From Candidatus Desantisbacteria bacterium CG1_02_38_46 (GTDB taxonomy: Bacteria > Desantisbacteria > UBA1551 > UBA1559): 16,160 nt of DNA. The position numbers and the translations under genes were made by a program. The DNA lies in the NCBI GenBank assembly GCA_001871015.1, contig MNUO01000062.1:8689-24848 (forward strand), read 5' to 3'. A model generated the notes under the pieces. The model ran no database searches. It was not told the DNA's origin and worked only from the letters and a program-made list of their open reading frames with translations. The stretch's first letter is position 1. Each line of letters begins with the position of its first letter. This document shows, piece by piece, positions 1 through 7,182 of the stretch.

Positions 1-55
1 GACTAAAGTCCTGAGTTACAAAAAGTTAAGCAGTAACTCAAACCTTTAGGTTTGA
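1..55. repeat. Palindromic repeat, GTAAC-tag family, 5' partial copy
   Basis: The window opens inside an element whose arms are a truncated GACTAAAGTCCTGAGTTAC (1-19) and GTAAC followed by TCAAACCT-TT-AGGTTTGA (33-55). The right-hand half is identical to 3938-3960 and close to 11147-11169. It ends a few bases before the ribosome-binding site of the first gene, the same position it takes upstream of panD and hypD. Confidence 0.85.
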
Positions 56-69
56 AAGGAGCAAAAGGA

Positions 70-930
70 ATGGAGAATGAAATTTTACCATTGGGTGTGA
101 TGACCAATGTCGGACTGGATGCGTTACCACATCTGGAGAAAGTTAAAAATCTGGGTCTTCATACCTGTCAATTAGGAAACCCTCCGGATGAGTATGTCTA
201 TGGAGAAAGAGCTGACGAACTTACCCAGAAACTTAAGGATGCCATAAAGAAAACAGGAGTTAAAATATCTTCAGTTTTTATAATGTACAAAGGTCACATC
301 TGGGATTTGATTGATGGTCCAAAGACTATAGGCCTGGTTCCTGAACAGACCAGGGCCCCTCGGGTTGTTCATGCTTGTGCGATGTCCAACTGGGCAAAAA
401 AGGTTGGCATAGGCGTGGTGACAAGTCACATAGGTTTTATACCCATAGATGCAGCAAGTTTACAATATAAAGGTTTTATTGAAACTATGAAGGCGTTTGT
501 TTCTTTCTGCAAGGCAAATGGTCAGATGTTTGCTTTTGAGACCGGACAGGAGCCACCTAAAGTTTTAAGAAGGACAATTGACGATATCGGAATGGACAAT
601 GTCAGAGTTAATTTAGATTCAGCAAACATTCTTTTGTATGGAATGGGCAAGCCCATGGAGGCAGTGGAAGCATTCGGAGAATTTGTAGTAAACACTCACA
701 TTAAAGATGGTAAATGGCCCACTGAGCCAGGGAAATTAGGTCACGAGTATCCGATAGGCGATGGCGATGTGCATTATGAAGAAGTTCTGCCCGCGTTATA
801 TAAAAAAGGATTCCGCGGACCACTGACCATTGAACGGGAGATAAGCGGAGAACAGCAAATAACAGACATCAAAAAAGCAATGAAAATTATGGAAGATATA
901 AAATCTAAGTTATTAAAAGGGGGAGGATAA
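70..930 (+). CDS. Sugar phosphate isomerase/epimerase (xylose isomerase-like TIM barrel)
   Basis: This 286-residue protein belongs to the AP-endonuclease 2/xylose isomerase-like TIM-barrel family, which isomerises or epimerises sugars and inositol-type compounds in the cytoplasm. The four metal or catalytic positions expected of the family are visible: Glu157 in FETGQ, Asp183 in NLDSAN, His210 in NTHIKD and Glu255 in TIERE. Length fits the family. I chose ATG at 70 because AAAGGAG at 56-62 lies at good spacing; an upstream TTG at 52 is open but falls inside the repeat and would bury that site. It is followed after 3 nt by a Gfo/Idh/MocA oxidoreductase, a common pairing for sugar or cyclitol metabolism. 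The exact substrate cannot be read from the sequence. Confidence 0.88.
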   Translation: MENEILPLGVMTNVGLDALPHLEKVKNLGLHTCQLGNPPDEYVYGERADELTQKLKDAIKKTGVKISSVFIMYKGHIWDLIDGPKTIGLVPEQTRAPRVVHACAMSNWAKKVGIGVVTSHIGFIPIDAASLQYKGFIETMKAFVSFCKANGQMFAFETGQEPPKVLRRTIDDIGMDNVRVNLDSANILLYGMGKPMEAVEAFGEFVVNTHIKDGKWPTEPGKLGHEYPIGDGDVHYEEVLPALYKKGFRGPLTIEREISGEQQITDIKKAMKIMEDIKSKLLKGGG

Positions 931-933
931 CGG

Positions 934-1935
934 ATGGTTAAAATTGGAATCATTGGATGCGGTGGAATTGCAAATCTTCATATGGATATGCTGGCGAAGC
1001 TGAAAGACAGGGTACAAATTATCGCTGTTTGTGACCTGGATGAAAAAAAGGCAATAGCAGCAAAAGAAAAGACCTGCGCAAAAAAGCATTTTACTGATAT
1101 GCAAGAAATGCTCAAACTTGATATTAATGCGATATTGTGCTGTGTGCCGACTCTGTATCATGCAAAGGTAGTAATTGATGCTGCTAAATCAGGCAAGCAT
1201 ATCTTTTGCGAAAAACCAATTGCTATGACCCTGGCTGATGCGGATAATATGATAGAAGTGTGCAAGAAAGCAGGAGTTGTTTTTCAAGTTGGGTTCGTGA
1301 GAAGATTTGATGAAGAATGGCTGAAATTCAGAGAATTGGTTCAATCCGGGGTTATAGGCAGACCTGTAATATGGCGTAGTGCCGCTGGTAGTCATGTGCC
1401 GATTAAATGGTTTATAGATGAAAAAATTGGTGGAGGTCCTTTTATAGACGGATGTGTGCACAATTTTGATTTTGCTTTATTTACATTCGGTGAAGAACAG
1501 TTAGCAATTGCAAGTCTGAAAAAATTTCGTTCTGATACAACTGCACTTGATACAGGAACAGCAGTAGTAAAGTTTAAGTCAGGAGATGAGCTGATGCTTT
1601 CATGGTCCTGGGGATTGCCTGCACAATGTCACGGGTCAACTTTGCATGATGCACTTGGCCCGGCAGGTGCCATAATTTTTCCGTCCGGCGGTAATCCTGA
1701 AGATAAATTTATGGAATTCAAAATTTTTAACGAAAAAGAAAAAGACAAAGCTGAAAAAGTTGCACGGGACAGTATTTTTAAAGCATTCTACAAGCAAATG
1801 GAACATTTTATAGATTGTGTTGAAAATAAAAAAGAACCTATTGTGACCGGCGAGGATGGAAAAAAAGCGATTGCAATAGCTCTCGCTGTAATCCAATCGG
1901 CAAAAACTGGCAAACCTGTAGTTATTGGAAAATAA
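934..1935 (+). CDS. Gfo/Idh/MocA family NAD(P)-dependent oxidoreductase
   Basis: A 333-residue dehydrogenase of the glucose-fructose oxidoreductase/inositol dehydrogenase/MocA family, which oxidises or reduces a sugar or cyclitol hydroxyl with bound NAD(P). The N-terminal Rossmann fold starts with IGIIGCGGIANLH (residues 4-16). The family EKP motif is at 93-95 (FCEKPIAM), with the catalytic lysine. GGGPFIDGCVHNFDF (167-180) carries the conserved Asp172 and His176 of the C-terminal domain. GGAGG-like sequence at 920-927 precedes the ATG, and only 3 nt separate it from the isomerase gene, so the two are surely co-transcribed. Its TAA stop is followed directly by repeat sequence. Substrate is unknown; inositol, hexose or amino-sugar derivatives are all possible. 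Confidence 0.9.
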   Translation: MVKIGIIGCGGIANLHMDMLAKLKDRVQIIAVCDLDEKKAIAAKEKTCAKKHFTDMQEMLKLDINAILCCVPTLYHAKVVIDAAKSGKHIFCEKPIAMTLADADNMIEVCKKAGVVFQVGFVRRFDEEWLKFRELVQSGVIGRPVIWRSAAGSHVPIKWFIDEKIGGGPFIDGCVHNFDFALFTFGEEQLAIASLKKFRSDTTALDTGTAVVKFKSGDELMLSWSWGLPAQCHGSTLHDALGPAGAIIFPSGGNPEDKFMEFKIFNEKEKDKAEKVARDSIFKAFYKQMEHFIDCVENKKEPIVTGEDGKKAIAIALAVIQSAKTGKPVVIGK

Positions 1936-1990
1936 GAACCTTTCGCTTCGCTCAAGAACCTTGTTTTTCGCACCCACACTTCGTGTGGGT
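1934..1990. repeat. Short direct repeat plus hairpin after the Gfo/Idh gene
   Basis: AAGAACCTT occurs at 1934-1942 and again at 1954-1962, separated by TCGCTTCGCTC. Downstream, 1972-1990 forms a perfect hairpin, ACCCACAC-TTC-GTGTGGGT (8-bp stem, 3-nt loop). It fills most of the 86-nt gap before the next gene. It may act as an mRNA hairpin, but no T-tract follows it, so it is not a convincing terminator. The hairpin style (8-3-8) matches the one inside hypF at 10446-10464. Confidence 0.7.
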
Positions 1991-2021
1991 ACCCGAAACA
2001 TCGTGGGCTGGTCAAAATAAA

Positions 2022-3863
2022 ATGGAAAAATCAATTAAGGTAACTTTTCAACCTGAAGGATTGAGCGTTTATGTTATGCCAGGTACCACTGCCTTAGAAG
2101 CAGCTGGAGAAGCAGGCATTATTATTGATTCTACTTGCGGCGGAGGGGGAACCTGTGGGAAGTGCCGTATTGTGGCAGTTGAGGGACAGACAGACCCCAA
2201 TGCGGTTGAGAGGAAATTAATTGAAAAGCGTGATATTCAAAAGGGTGTACGGCTCGCCTGTCAGACAAAAATTATTGCACCTTTTGTATTGCATGTTCCT
2301 CAATCTTCACGTTTTTCAGCACAGAGAATCCTTGTTTCAGGAGTAGAAGGTGATAGGGAAATAAAACCAAGCATATGGAAAACATATGTAGAGTTACCTC
2401 GTTCTACACTGGCTGCTCCGATTGCTGACCTTGAGCTTATCAGAAAAAAAATGGAAGGTTTTCATGTAGATATTTATTTGATGCGCAGATTGTCAGCACT
2501 ATTGCGTGAAAGTGATTTTAAAATCACCTGCGTATTTTCAAATGGGGAATTGATTAGCGTTGAGAAGGGAGACACTTCAAAGCAAATCTATGGAGTAGCT
2601 TTTGATATTGGCACAACTACACTGGTGGGGACGTTGCTTGATTTAAGCACCGGAAAGGATATAGCAGTTTCAAGCAGAATGAACCCCCAGGTGATTTACG
2701 GCGACGATGTTATTTCGCGGATTAATTATGTGATTAATAATGAAAAAGGACTCCAGGAACTTCACGATAGGCTCGTGGAAACAATGAACGAAATGATTGG
2801 TGAATTAGCGCAGGCAGCGAACATCAAAAGGGAAAATATTTACAAGATAACTGTTGCCGGAAATTCCACGATGCAACACCTATTTTTGAATATTACACCT
2901 GAATCTTTAGGTTCCATTCCATTCGTTCCCGTATTAAAGGAAGGACTTGAGGTTAAAGCAAAGCGGATGGGAATCGAGATTAACCCGGATGGCATGGCTT
3001 TTGTACTTCCCAACATTGCGGGTTTTGTTGGTGGAGATACAGTGGCAGTTATGCTTGCTACTCAATTATACAAAGGTAAGAAGCTCATGCTTGCCATAGA
3101 TATCGGGACGAACGGAGAAATAGTTTTGGGAAATGAAGACCGTTTAATTTCTGCATCCACTGCTGCTGGACCTGCTTTTGAGGGAGCCAGAATAGGACAG
3201 GGTATGAGGGCCTCTACGGGTGCGATAGAAAAAGTTGTAATAAGTGACGATGTGTCCGTAAATGTAATTGATAATGCTCCTCCAATAGGAATCTGCGGGA
3301 CTGGATTAATAGATGCAGTGGCAGAGATGCTTAAATACGGTATAATCGATGAGAGCGGCAGGATTCTTTCTAAGTCGTCTTTGAATGGTAGAGTCCCTGC
3401 AGAAATTCTTAAACGGATTGTCGAAAGAGATGGAAGTAATAACTTCATATTGGTGGAAGAATCCGAATCCTGTCCACCGATTTTTATTACCCAGAGAGAT
3501 GTTCGGGAATTGCAACTTGCAAAAGGAGCGATATACGCGGGGATAAAAATACTGGAGAGTGAATTAGGAATAGGGGATGACGATATTGATGAAGTACTCC
3601 TTGCAGGTGCATTCGGGAATTTTATCCGCAGGGAAAATGCCAGGGCTATTGGGTTAATTCCAGACTTACCTCTGGAGAAAATAAAATTTATTGGAAATGC
3701 TGCTTCATCCGGAGCAAAATTGGTTTTACTTTCTGAAAACCTGCGTTTGAAAGTTGAAGAAATTTCAAAGAATACAGAATATATTGAGCTTTCTAACCGT
3801 ATTGATTTTCAGGATGAATTTGCCAGCGCAATGTTTTTTAATAAATCAGGACTAAAGTCCTGA
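2022..3863 (+). CDS. RACo-like ASKHA/DUF4445 protein with N-terminal [2Fe-2S] domain
   Basis: This 613-residue protein matches the reductive activators of corrinoid proteins (RACo), which use ATP to drive an electron onto the cobalt of a corrinoid methyl carrier. The N-terminal ferredoxin domain has Cys39, Cys45, Cys48 and Cys80 in the CX5CX2CX31C spacing of a plant-type [2Fe-2S] cluster. The actin-like ATPase region shows phosphate-binding segments at about 192-201 (VAFDIGTTTL) and AIDIGTNGEIVLG, and VLLAGAFGNF near the C-terminus. I chose ATG at 2022; an upstream GTG at 1983 lies inside a hairpin repeat. No strong Shine-Dalgarno is visible. The last residues SGLKS and the TGA stop come from the palindromic repeat. 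No corrinoid protein or methyltransferase is adjacent, so the partner is unknown. Confidence 0.88.
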   Translation: MEKSIKVTFQPEGLSVYVMPGTTALEAAGEAGIIIDSTCGGGGTCGKCRIVAVEGQTDPNAVERKLIEKRDIQKGVRLACQTKIIAPFVLHVPQSSRFSAQRILVSGVEGDREIKPSIWKTYVELPRSTLAAPIADLELIRKKMEGFHVDIYLMRRLSALLRESDFKITCVFSNGELISVEKGDTSKQIYGVAFDIGTTTLVGTLLDLSTGKDIAVSSRMNPQVIYGDDVISRINYVINNEKGLQELHDRLVETMNEMIGELAQAANIKRENIYKITVAGNSTMQHLFLNITPESLGSIPFVPVLKEGLEVKAKRMGIEINPDGMAFVLPNIAGFVGGDTVAVMLATQLYKGKKLMLAIDIGTNGEIVLGNEDRLISASTAAGPAFEGARIGQGMRASTGAIEKVVISDDVSVNVIDNAPPIGICGTGLIDAVAEMLKYGIIDESGRILSKSSLNGRVPAEILKRIVERDGSNNFILVEESESCPPIFITQRDVRELQLAKGAIYAGIKILESELGIGDDDIDEVLLAGAFGNFIRRENARAIGLIPDLPLEKIKFIGNAASSGAKLVLLSENLRLKVEEISKNTEYIELSNRIDFQDEFASAMFFNKSGLKS

Positions 3864-3960
3864 GTTACGTTGGGCAGGTCAGGACTAAAGTCCTGAGTTA
3901 CGTTGGGCAGGTCAGGACTAAAGTCCTGAGTTACGTTGTAACTCAAACCTTTAGGTTTGA
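3846..3960. repeat. Tandem 33-bp palindromic repeat array ending in an inverted half
   Basis: Two full 33-bp units (3846-3878, 3879-3911) and a third partial one (3912-3937) each begin with TCAGGACT-AA-AGTCCTGA, an 18-nt palindrome, followed by GTTAC and a GTTGGGCAGG linker. The array closes with GTAAC and TCAAACCT-TT-AGGTTTGA (3938-3960). The first unit overlaps the end of the RACo-like gene and supplies its stop codon. The array ends 18 nt before the panD ATG. There are no unique spacers, so it is not a CRISPR array. Confidence 0.92.
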
Positions 3961-3977
3961 TTCAATTGGGAGGCGAA

Positions 3978-4343
3978 ATGCTTAGAATAATGTTGAAGTC
4001 AAAAATTCATCGGGCAAGAATTACCGCTGCCGAGCTTGAATACGAGGGTAGCATTACTATAGATAGCCTATTAATGAGGGAAGCCGATATCCTGCCGGGT
4101 GAACAAGTGTGGGTTTTAAATATGAGAAATGGGGAAAGGTTTATTACATATGTCATAAAGGGCAGTGAAGATTCCGGAGAGATTTGCCTGAATGGTCCTG
4201 CGGCTCATCTTGGCAAAGTTGGTGATGAAGTCCTAATTTTATCTTTTGTTTCTGTTGATGAGAAAGACATAAAGAATTATAAGCTAAAGATTGTTCTTGT
4301 TGATAAGAAAAATAAAATTGTCTTAGGACCTGCTCGGTCTTAG
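3978..4343 (+). CDS. panD: Aspartate 1-decarboxylase
   Basis: PanD converts L-aspartate to beta-alanine for pantothenate and coenzyme A synthesis. The 121-residue proenzyme has the self-processing site in EYEGSITID: cleavage between Gly24 and Ser25 gives the pyruvoyl group. Lys9, His11, Arg54 and Tyr58, which act in catalysis and processing, are all at canonical positions. ATG at 3978 is preceded by GGGAGG at 3968-3973. The longer upstream start would run into the repeat. The C-terminus after about residue 114 (VLGPARS) and the stop codon come from the 17-bp tandem repeat, so the native tail may have been replaced. The core is intact and the enzyme should be active. Confidence 0.96.
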   Translation: MLRIMLKSKIHRARITAAELEYEGSITIDSLLMREADILPGEQVWVLNMRNGERFITYVIKGSEDSGEICLNGPAAHLGKVGDEVLILSFVSVDEKDIKNYKLKIVLVDKKNKIVLGPARS

Positions 4344-4404
4344 GACCTACTTGGTCGTAAGACCTACTTGGTCGTAAGACCTACTCGGTCGTAAGACCTA
4401 CTCG
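4320..4404. repeat. Five tandem copies of a 17-bp repeat between panD and def
   Basis: Five head-to-tail 17-bp units (starts 4320, 4337, 4354, 4371, 4388) share the form GTCGTAAGACCTACTYG; the first two read GTCTTAGGACCT. Each contains a GACC...GGTC inverted pair with its neighbour. The array covers the last panD codons, including the TAG stop in unit 2, and abuts the AGGAG site of def. Seventeen is not a multiple of three, so expansion here shifts frame and would only be tolerated at a gene end. Confidence 0.93.
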
Positions 4405-4421
4405 GCAGGAGTAAAGTGAAT

Positions 4422-4913
4422 ATGGCAATAGTGCCAATAATAAAGTATGGGGACCCGATACTGAGGAAAAAGTGTGCGTCCGTCAAGAAAATAGGTCCGG
4501 ACGAAAAAAAATTATTTGAAGATATGGTTGATACAATGCACTTTGAAAAGGGAGTAGGGTTGGCCGCTCCCCAGGTTGGTATATGTAAACAACTTATCGT
4601 CGTGGACATTGGTGAAGGAGCAATAAAGCTTGCAAACCCCCGTATATTAAAAAGAAAAGGAAAAAGTACACTTGAAGAAGGATGCCTTAGCCTGCCGGGT
4701 ATAAAAGTGATAATTAAACGGGCAAAGGAAATAATACTCGAGGGAATAAATGAGAAAAATCAAAAAGTGAATATCAGAGCGGCCGAGTTGCTGGCGCATA
4801 TATTTCAACACGAGATCGACCACTTAAAGGGAAAACTGATAATTGACCACATAGGACTAATAGATAAAATAAGAATTAAAGGAAAGTTGAAGAGATTGAA
4901 AAAGGTAGAATAG
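4422..4913 (+). CDS. def: Peptide deformylase
   Basis: Def removes the formyl group from the N-terminal methionine of new proteins at the ribosome, using a metal ion. All three family motifs are present in this 163-residue protein: GVGLAAPQ (44-51), EEGCLSLPG with metal ligand Cys88, and QHEIDHL with ligands His130 and His134 and catalytic Glu131. I prefer ATG at 4422 because AGGAG at 4407-4411 is 10 nt upstream; a GTG at 4416 in frame is only 4 nt from it. The stop codon TAG directly touches the ATG of the next gene, which indicates translational coupling. Length is typical. Nothing looks damaged. Confidence 0.96.
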   Translation: MAIVPIIKYGDPILRKKCASVKKIGPDEKKLFEDMVDTMHFEKGVGLAAPQVGICKQLIVVDIGEGAIKLANPRILKRKGKSTLEEGCLSLPGIKVIIKRAKEIILEGINEKNQKVNIRAAELLAHIFQHEIDHLKGKLIIDHIGLIDKIRIKGKLKRLKKVE

Positions 4914-5693
4914 ATGCATTCTTTTATTATTAAGGGAATAATAGAAACTTCTTTGCTTGACTGGGAAGGCAAGGTTGTCACTACACTTTTTACCCCCGGT
5001 TGTAACTTTCGCTGTCCATATTGCCAGAATGCAGGATTGGTTCTTCGTCCCAGGAGATATAAAACAATTTCTTTATCAACAATTGCAGATCATTTGTTAA
5101 AATACAAAAATTGGATTGATGGAATTTGCCTCACTGGAGGAGAACCCTGCCTGTATGAGGATATTGATGAGTTTCTACAGGAGATAAAGAGACTCAAATT
5201 TGGCGTCAAACTTGATACAAACGGCGCATTTCCAGAGGTTATCGAAAGACTGATTCGAAAAAAACTGGTGGATTATGTAGCTATGGATGTGAAGGCACCC
5301 ATAGAAAACAGTTCAAAGCTCGAAGCTCAAAGCTCAAAGTTAAAAGACGATGTAGTGGCAGGGCTTGCCCTGCAAAAAGAAACAAAGTACCAAAAAGCGA
5401 CGGGAATAAAAGTTGACATAGAAAAAATTAAAGAGAGCATAAATATAATTATGAAATCTAAGATTGATTATGAATTTAGAACAACAGTTGTGCCAACCCT
5501 GCACACTCCTGAGGATATACTGGCAATCGCAAGATGGATAAATGGTGCGAAGAAATACAGTCTGCAAAATTTTTCCAACAAAGAGCCGATGAACCCGGAT
5601 TTTAAAAAGATAATTCCTTACAAGAGAGAAGAATTGGAGGAAATGAAGAATCTGGCGTTTCCGCTTGTTAAGGAATGTGTGGTAAGAGGGTGA
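4914..5693 (+). CDS. nrdG: Radical SAM anaerobic ribonucleotide reductase activating protein
   Basis: This 259-residue radical SAM enzyme belongs to the NrdG-type activases that install the glycyl radical on class III ribonucleotide reductase in anaerobes. The [4Fe-4S]/SAM motif is CNFRCPYC (Cys30, Cys34, Cys37), followed by the GGEP SAM-binding segment (about 74-77). The start IIKGIIETSLLDWEGKV is characteristic of the short NrdG2-like subgroup. Residues 131-156 are not expected: this is an in-frame insertion made of degenerate CTCAAAG repeats and a 23-bp palindromic element, lying between DVKAPIE and KYQKATG. A pyruvate-formate-lyase-type activase is an alternative, and no nrdD is visible. 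The start overlaps nothing but directly follows def. Confidence 0.85.
   Translation: MHSFIIKGIIETSLLDWEGKVVTTLFTPGCNFRCPYCQNAGLVLRPRRYKTISLSTIADHLLKYKNWIDGICLTGGEPCLYEDIDEFLQEIKRLKFGVKLDTNGAFPEVIERLIRKKLVDYVAMDVKAPIENSSKLEAQSSKLKDDVVAGLALQKETKYQKATGIKVDIEKIKESINIIMKSKIDYEFRTTVVPTLHTPEDILAIARWINGAKKYSLQNFSNKEPMNPDFKKIIPYKREELEEMKNLAFPLVKECVVRG
5311..5373. repeat. In-frame composite repeat insertion inside nrdG
   Basis: Bases 5311-5346 are degenerate copies of GCTCAAA(G) giving the peptide SSKLEAQSSKLK. Bases 5351-5373 are a TGTAGTG tag followed by GCAGGGC-TT-GCCCTGC, the same 23-bp design as in hypD and the cca gene. The reading frame (GTA GTG GCA) differs from that in hypD, and the third frame would give a TAG stop. 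Confidence 0.82.
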
Positions 5694-5703
5694 AAATTGC
5701 CCA

Positions 5704-5736
5704 AAATTTGACTTTTTTAGAAAAATGAGTAAAATA
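5704..5736 (+). promoter_or_regulatory. Sigma-70-type promoter upstream of the DUF4143 ATPase gene
   Basis: TTGACT at 5708-5713 and TAAAAT at 5730-5735 are separated by 16 nt, a near-consensus -35/-10 pair. The 33-nt block matches 7111-7143 at 31 positions. Downstream lies a 20-nt perfect palindrome and then the ATPase gene. Assignment as a promoter is inference from the motif, the repeat and the intergenic location. Confidence 0.65.
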
Positions 5737-5753
5737 TAAAAGTGGCGATGATT

Positions 5754-5773
5754 TTGTCTTCCATGGAAGACAA
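5754..5773. promoter_or_regulatory. Perfect 10-bp inverted repeat in the leader of the ATPase gene
   Basis: TTGTCTTCCA is followed at once by its reverse complement, giving a 20-nt perfect palindrome. It lies between the predicted promoter and the ATG at 5816. It could be an operator for a dimeric repressor or an mRNA hairpin; the AT-rich flanks do not distinguish these. Confidence 0.6.
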
Positions 5774-5815
5774 TTTTATATAGAAACTTGACTTTTTAAG
5801 AAGGCAGATATAATT

Positions 5816-7099
5816 ATGAATAATCAGATAAAAAAAGAAGATTTTAAACTTCTAATCAAGGAATTTCATACAGACCTTTTACCTGAAACCTTTCAGAGAG
5901 AATTAAAAATCCCTTTTTTTTCTAAGAAAATAATTACTGTTTATGGTCCACGTCGGAGTGGGAAAAGTTTTTATTTTTTAACTTTGATTAAAGAACTTCT
6001 GCGACAATCTATTCCAAGGGAAAGAATTTTATACCTTAATTTTGAAGATGATCGAATTTTACCTCTTGATTTTAAAGAATTAAATCTCCTTTTAGAAGCA
6101 TATTTTGAACTTTATCCAGAAAATAAAAGTAAGGAAATATTTTTGTTTTTTGATGAAATTCAAAATATTAAAAATTGGGAAATTTTTGTAAGGAGAATTT
6201 ATGACCGAGAAAATGTAAGAATATTTATCACTGGCTCTTCTTCAAAATTATTATCAAAAGAAATCGCCACTTCTCTTCGCGGTAGAACAATAAGTTATTC
6301 TTTATACCCTCTAAGTTTTAAGGAATTTTTATCTTTTAAAAACGAAAGAATAGAAAAGGATTTTGAATATACTTCCCTGAGATTTAAAATTAAGAAATTA
6401 CTGGAAAAATATATTGAATGGGGTAGTTTTCCTGAAATTGTTCTTGAAGAAGATTTAATTTTAAAAAGAAAAATTCTCTCTGAATATTTTAATTCCCTGG
6501 TTTACCGTGACCTTTCTGAGAGATTCTCTTTAGAAAATACCGATTTATTAAAAGATCTTTTAAAATTTCTTTTTACCAATTTTACCTCTTATTTTTCTAC
6601 AAATTCTTATTTTAATCTAATTAAACAAAAACTATCAGTTTCTCGAGAAACAATTTCACTGTATTTATCCTATATCAAAGAAACTGATTATTTTTCTTTT
6701 TTACCTTTATTTTCTTATTCTTTAAAAGTTCAAAAGATAAATTCTAAAAAGATAATTTGTCTGGATAATGGGTTAAGGAACGCCGTAGCGTTTCAATTTT
6801 CTCAGGACAGAGGAAAACTTATAGAAAATATTGTAGGTATGAACCTGAAGATGAAAGAAAAAGAAATTTTTTTCTGGAAAAACAAAAGAGAAGTAGATTT
6901 TATACTAAAAGAAAAAAATAATCTTAGTGCAGTTAATGTGTGTTTTTCTCAAACACTACCACAAAGAGAAATAGATGGCCTTTTAGAGGTTAAAGAGAGA
7001 TTGAAAAATATAAAGGAACTGATTTTGATTACTAAAGATATACAAAAAGAAGAAAATGGAATTAAATTCATTCCTCTCTGGAAGTGGTTGTCAGTATAA
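5816..7099 (+). CDS. ATP-binding protein, AAA_14/DUF4143 family
   Basis: A 427-residue protein with an N-terminal AAA+ domain and a C-terminal DUF4143 domain. Walker A is GPRRSGKS (44-51), and Walker B is EIFLFFDEIQN with Asp113-Glu114. ITGSSSKLLS and LRGRTISYSLYPLSFKEFL (about 138-171) are the usual sensor and post-sensor segments. The C-terminal end resembles the degenerate PD-(D/E)XK fold of these proteins (LIENIVG near 335, KREVDFILK near 358), but the expected ExK is replaced by SAVNV, so nuclease activity is doubtful. Cellular role of the family is not settled. The gene is visibly more AT-rich than its neighbours, has its own promoter and is flanked by 33-nt direct repeats, which suggests acquisition as a separate unit. 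AAGAAGG at 5799-5805 is the probable ribosome-binding site. Confidence 0.9.
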   Translation: MNNQIKKEDFKLLIKEFHTDLLPETFQRELKIPFFSKKIITVYGPRRSGKSFYFLTLIKELLRQSIPRERILYLNFEDDRILPLDFKELNLLLEAYFELYPENKSKEIFLFFDEIQNIKNWEIFVRRIYDRENVRIFITGSSSKLLSKEIATSLRGRTISYSLYPLSFKEFLSFKNERIEKDFEYTSLRFKIKKLLEKYIEWGSFPEIVLEEDLILKRKILSEYFNSLVYRDLSERFSLENTDLLKDLLKFLFTNFTSYFSTNSYFNLIKQKLSVSRETISLYLSYIKETDYFSFLPLFSYSLKVQKINSKKIICLDNGLRNAVAFQFSQDRGKLIENIVGMNLKMKEKEIFFWKNKREVDFILKEKNNLSAVNVCFSQTLPQREIDGLLEVKERLKNIKELILITKDIQKEENGIKFIPLWKWLSV

Positions 7100-7110
7100 A
7101 AATTTTGTTG

Positions 7111-7143
7111 AAATTTGACATTTTTAAAAAAATGAGTAAAATA
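7111..7143 (+). promoter_or_regulatory. Sigma-70-type promoter upstream of the LysM-NlpC/P60 gene
   Basis: TTGACA at 7115-7120 and TAAAAT at 7137-7142 with a 16-nt spacer. This near-copy of the block at 5704-5736 differs at two positions. It begins 12 nt after the ATPase stop codon, so the wall enzyme has its own transcript start. Confidence 0.68.
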
Positions 7144-7144
7144 A

Positions 7145-7168
7145 TATTTATCTACTGAGAGATAAATA
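7145..7168. promoter_or_regulatory. Hairpin in the leader of the LysM-NlpC/P60 gene
   Basis: TATTTATCT and AGATAAATA form a 9-bp stem around ACTGAG, directly downstream of the predicted -10. Position relative to the promoter parallels the palindrome at 5754-5773, although the stem sequence is unrelated. With the start within 15 nt, it may influence initiation of translation. No clear Shine-Dalgarno is visible before ATG 7183. Confidence 0.55.
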
Positions 7169-7182
7169 ATTACAAAAAACTT

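Noticed and set aside
1983-2021. GTG start extending the RACo-like protein
   Set aside because: The extra 13 residues come from the hairpin repeat, and the ferredoxin-like fold begins at the ATG at 2022.
3846-3960. Possible CRISPR array
   Set aside because: The 33-bp units are directly adjacent with no unique spacers, and each unit is dominated by its own palindrome.
5789-5815. Second promoter-like pair TTGACT...TATAAT just before the ATPase start
   Set aside because: The TATAAT ends 2-3 nt before the ATG, so transcription would begin inside the coding region, and the spacer is only 15 nt. The AAGAAGG there fits a ribosome-binding site better.
5704-7143. 33-nt direct repeats as target-site duplications of a transposon
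   Set aside because: They are longer than typical target duplications, lack adjoining terminal inverted repeats, and each reads as a promoter in front of a gene.
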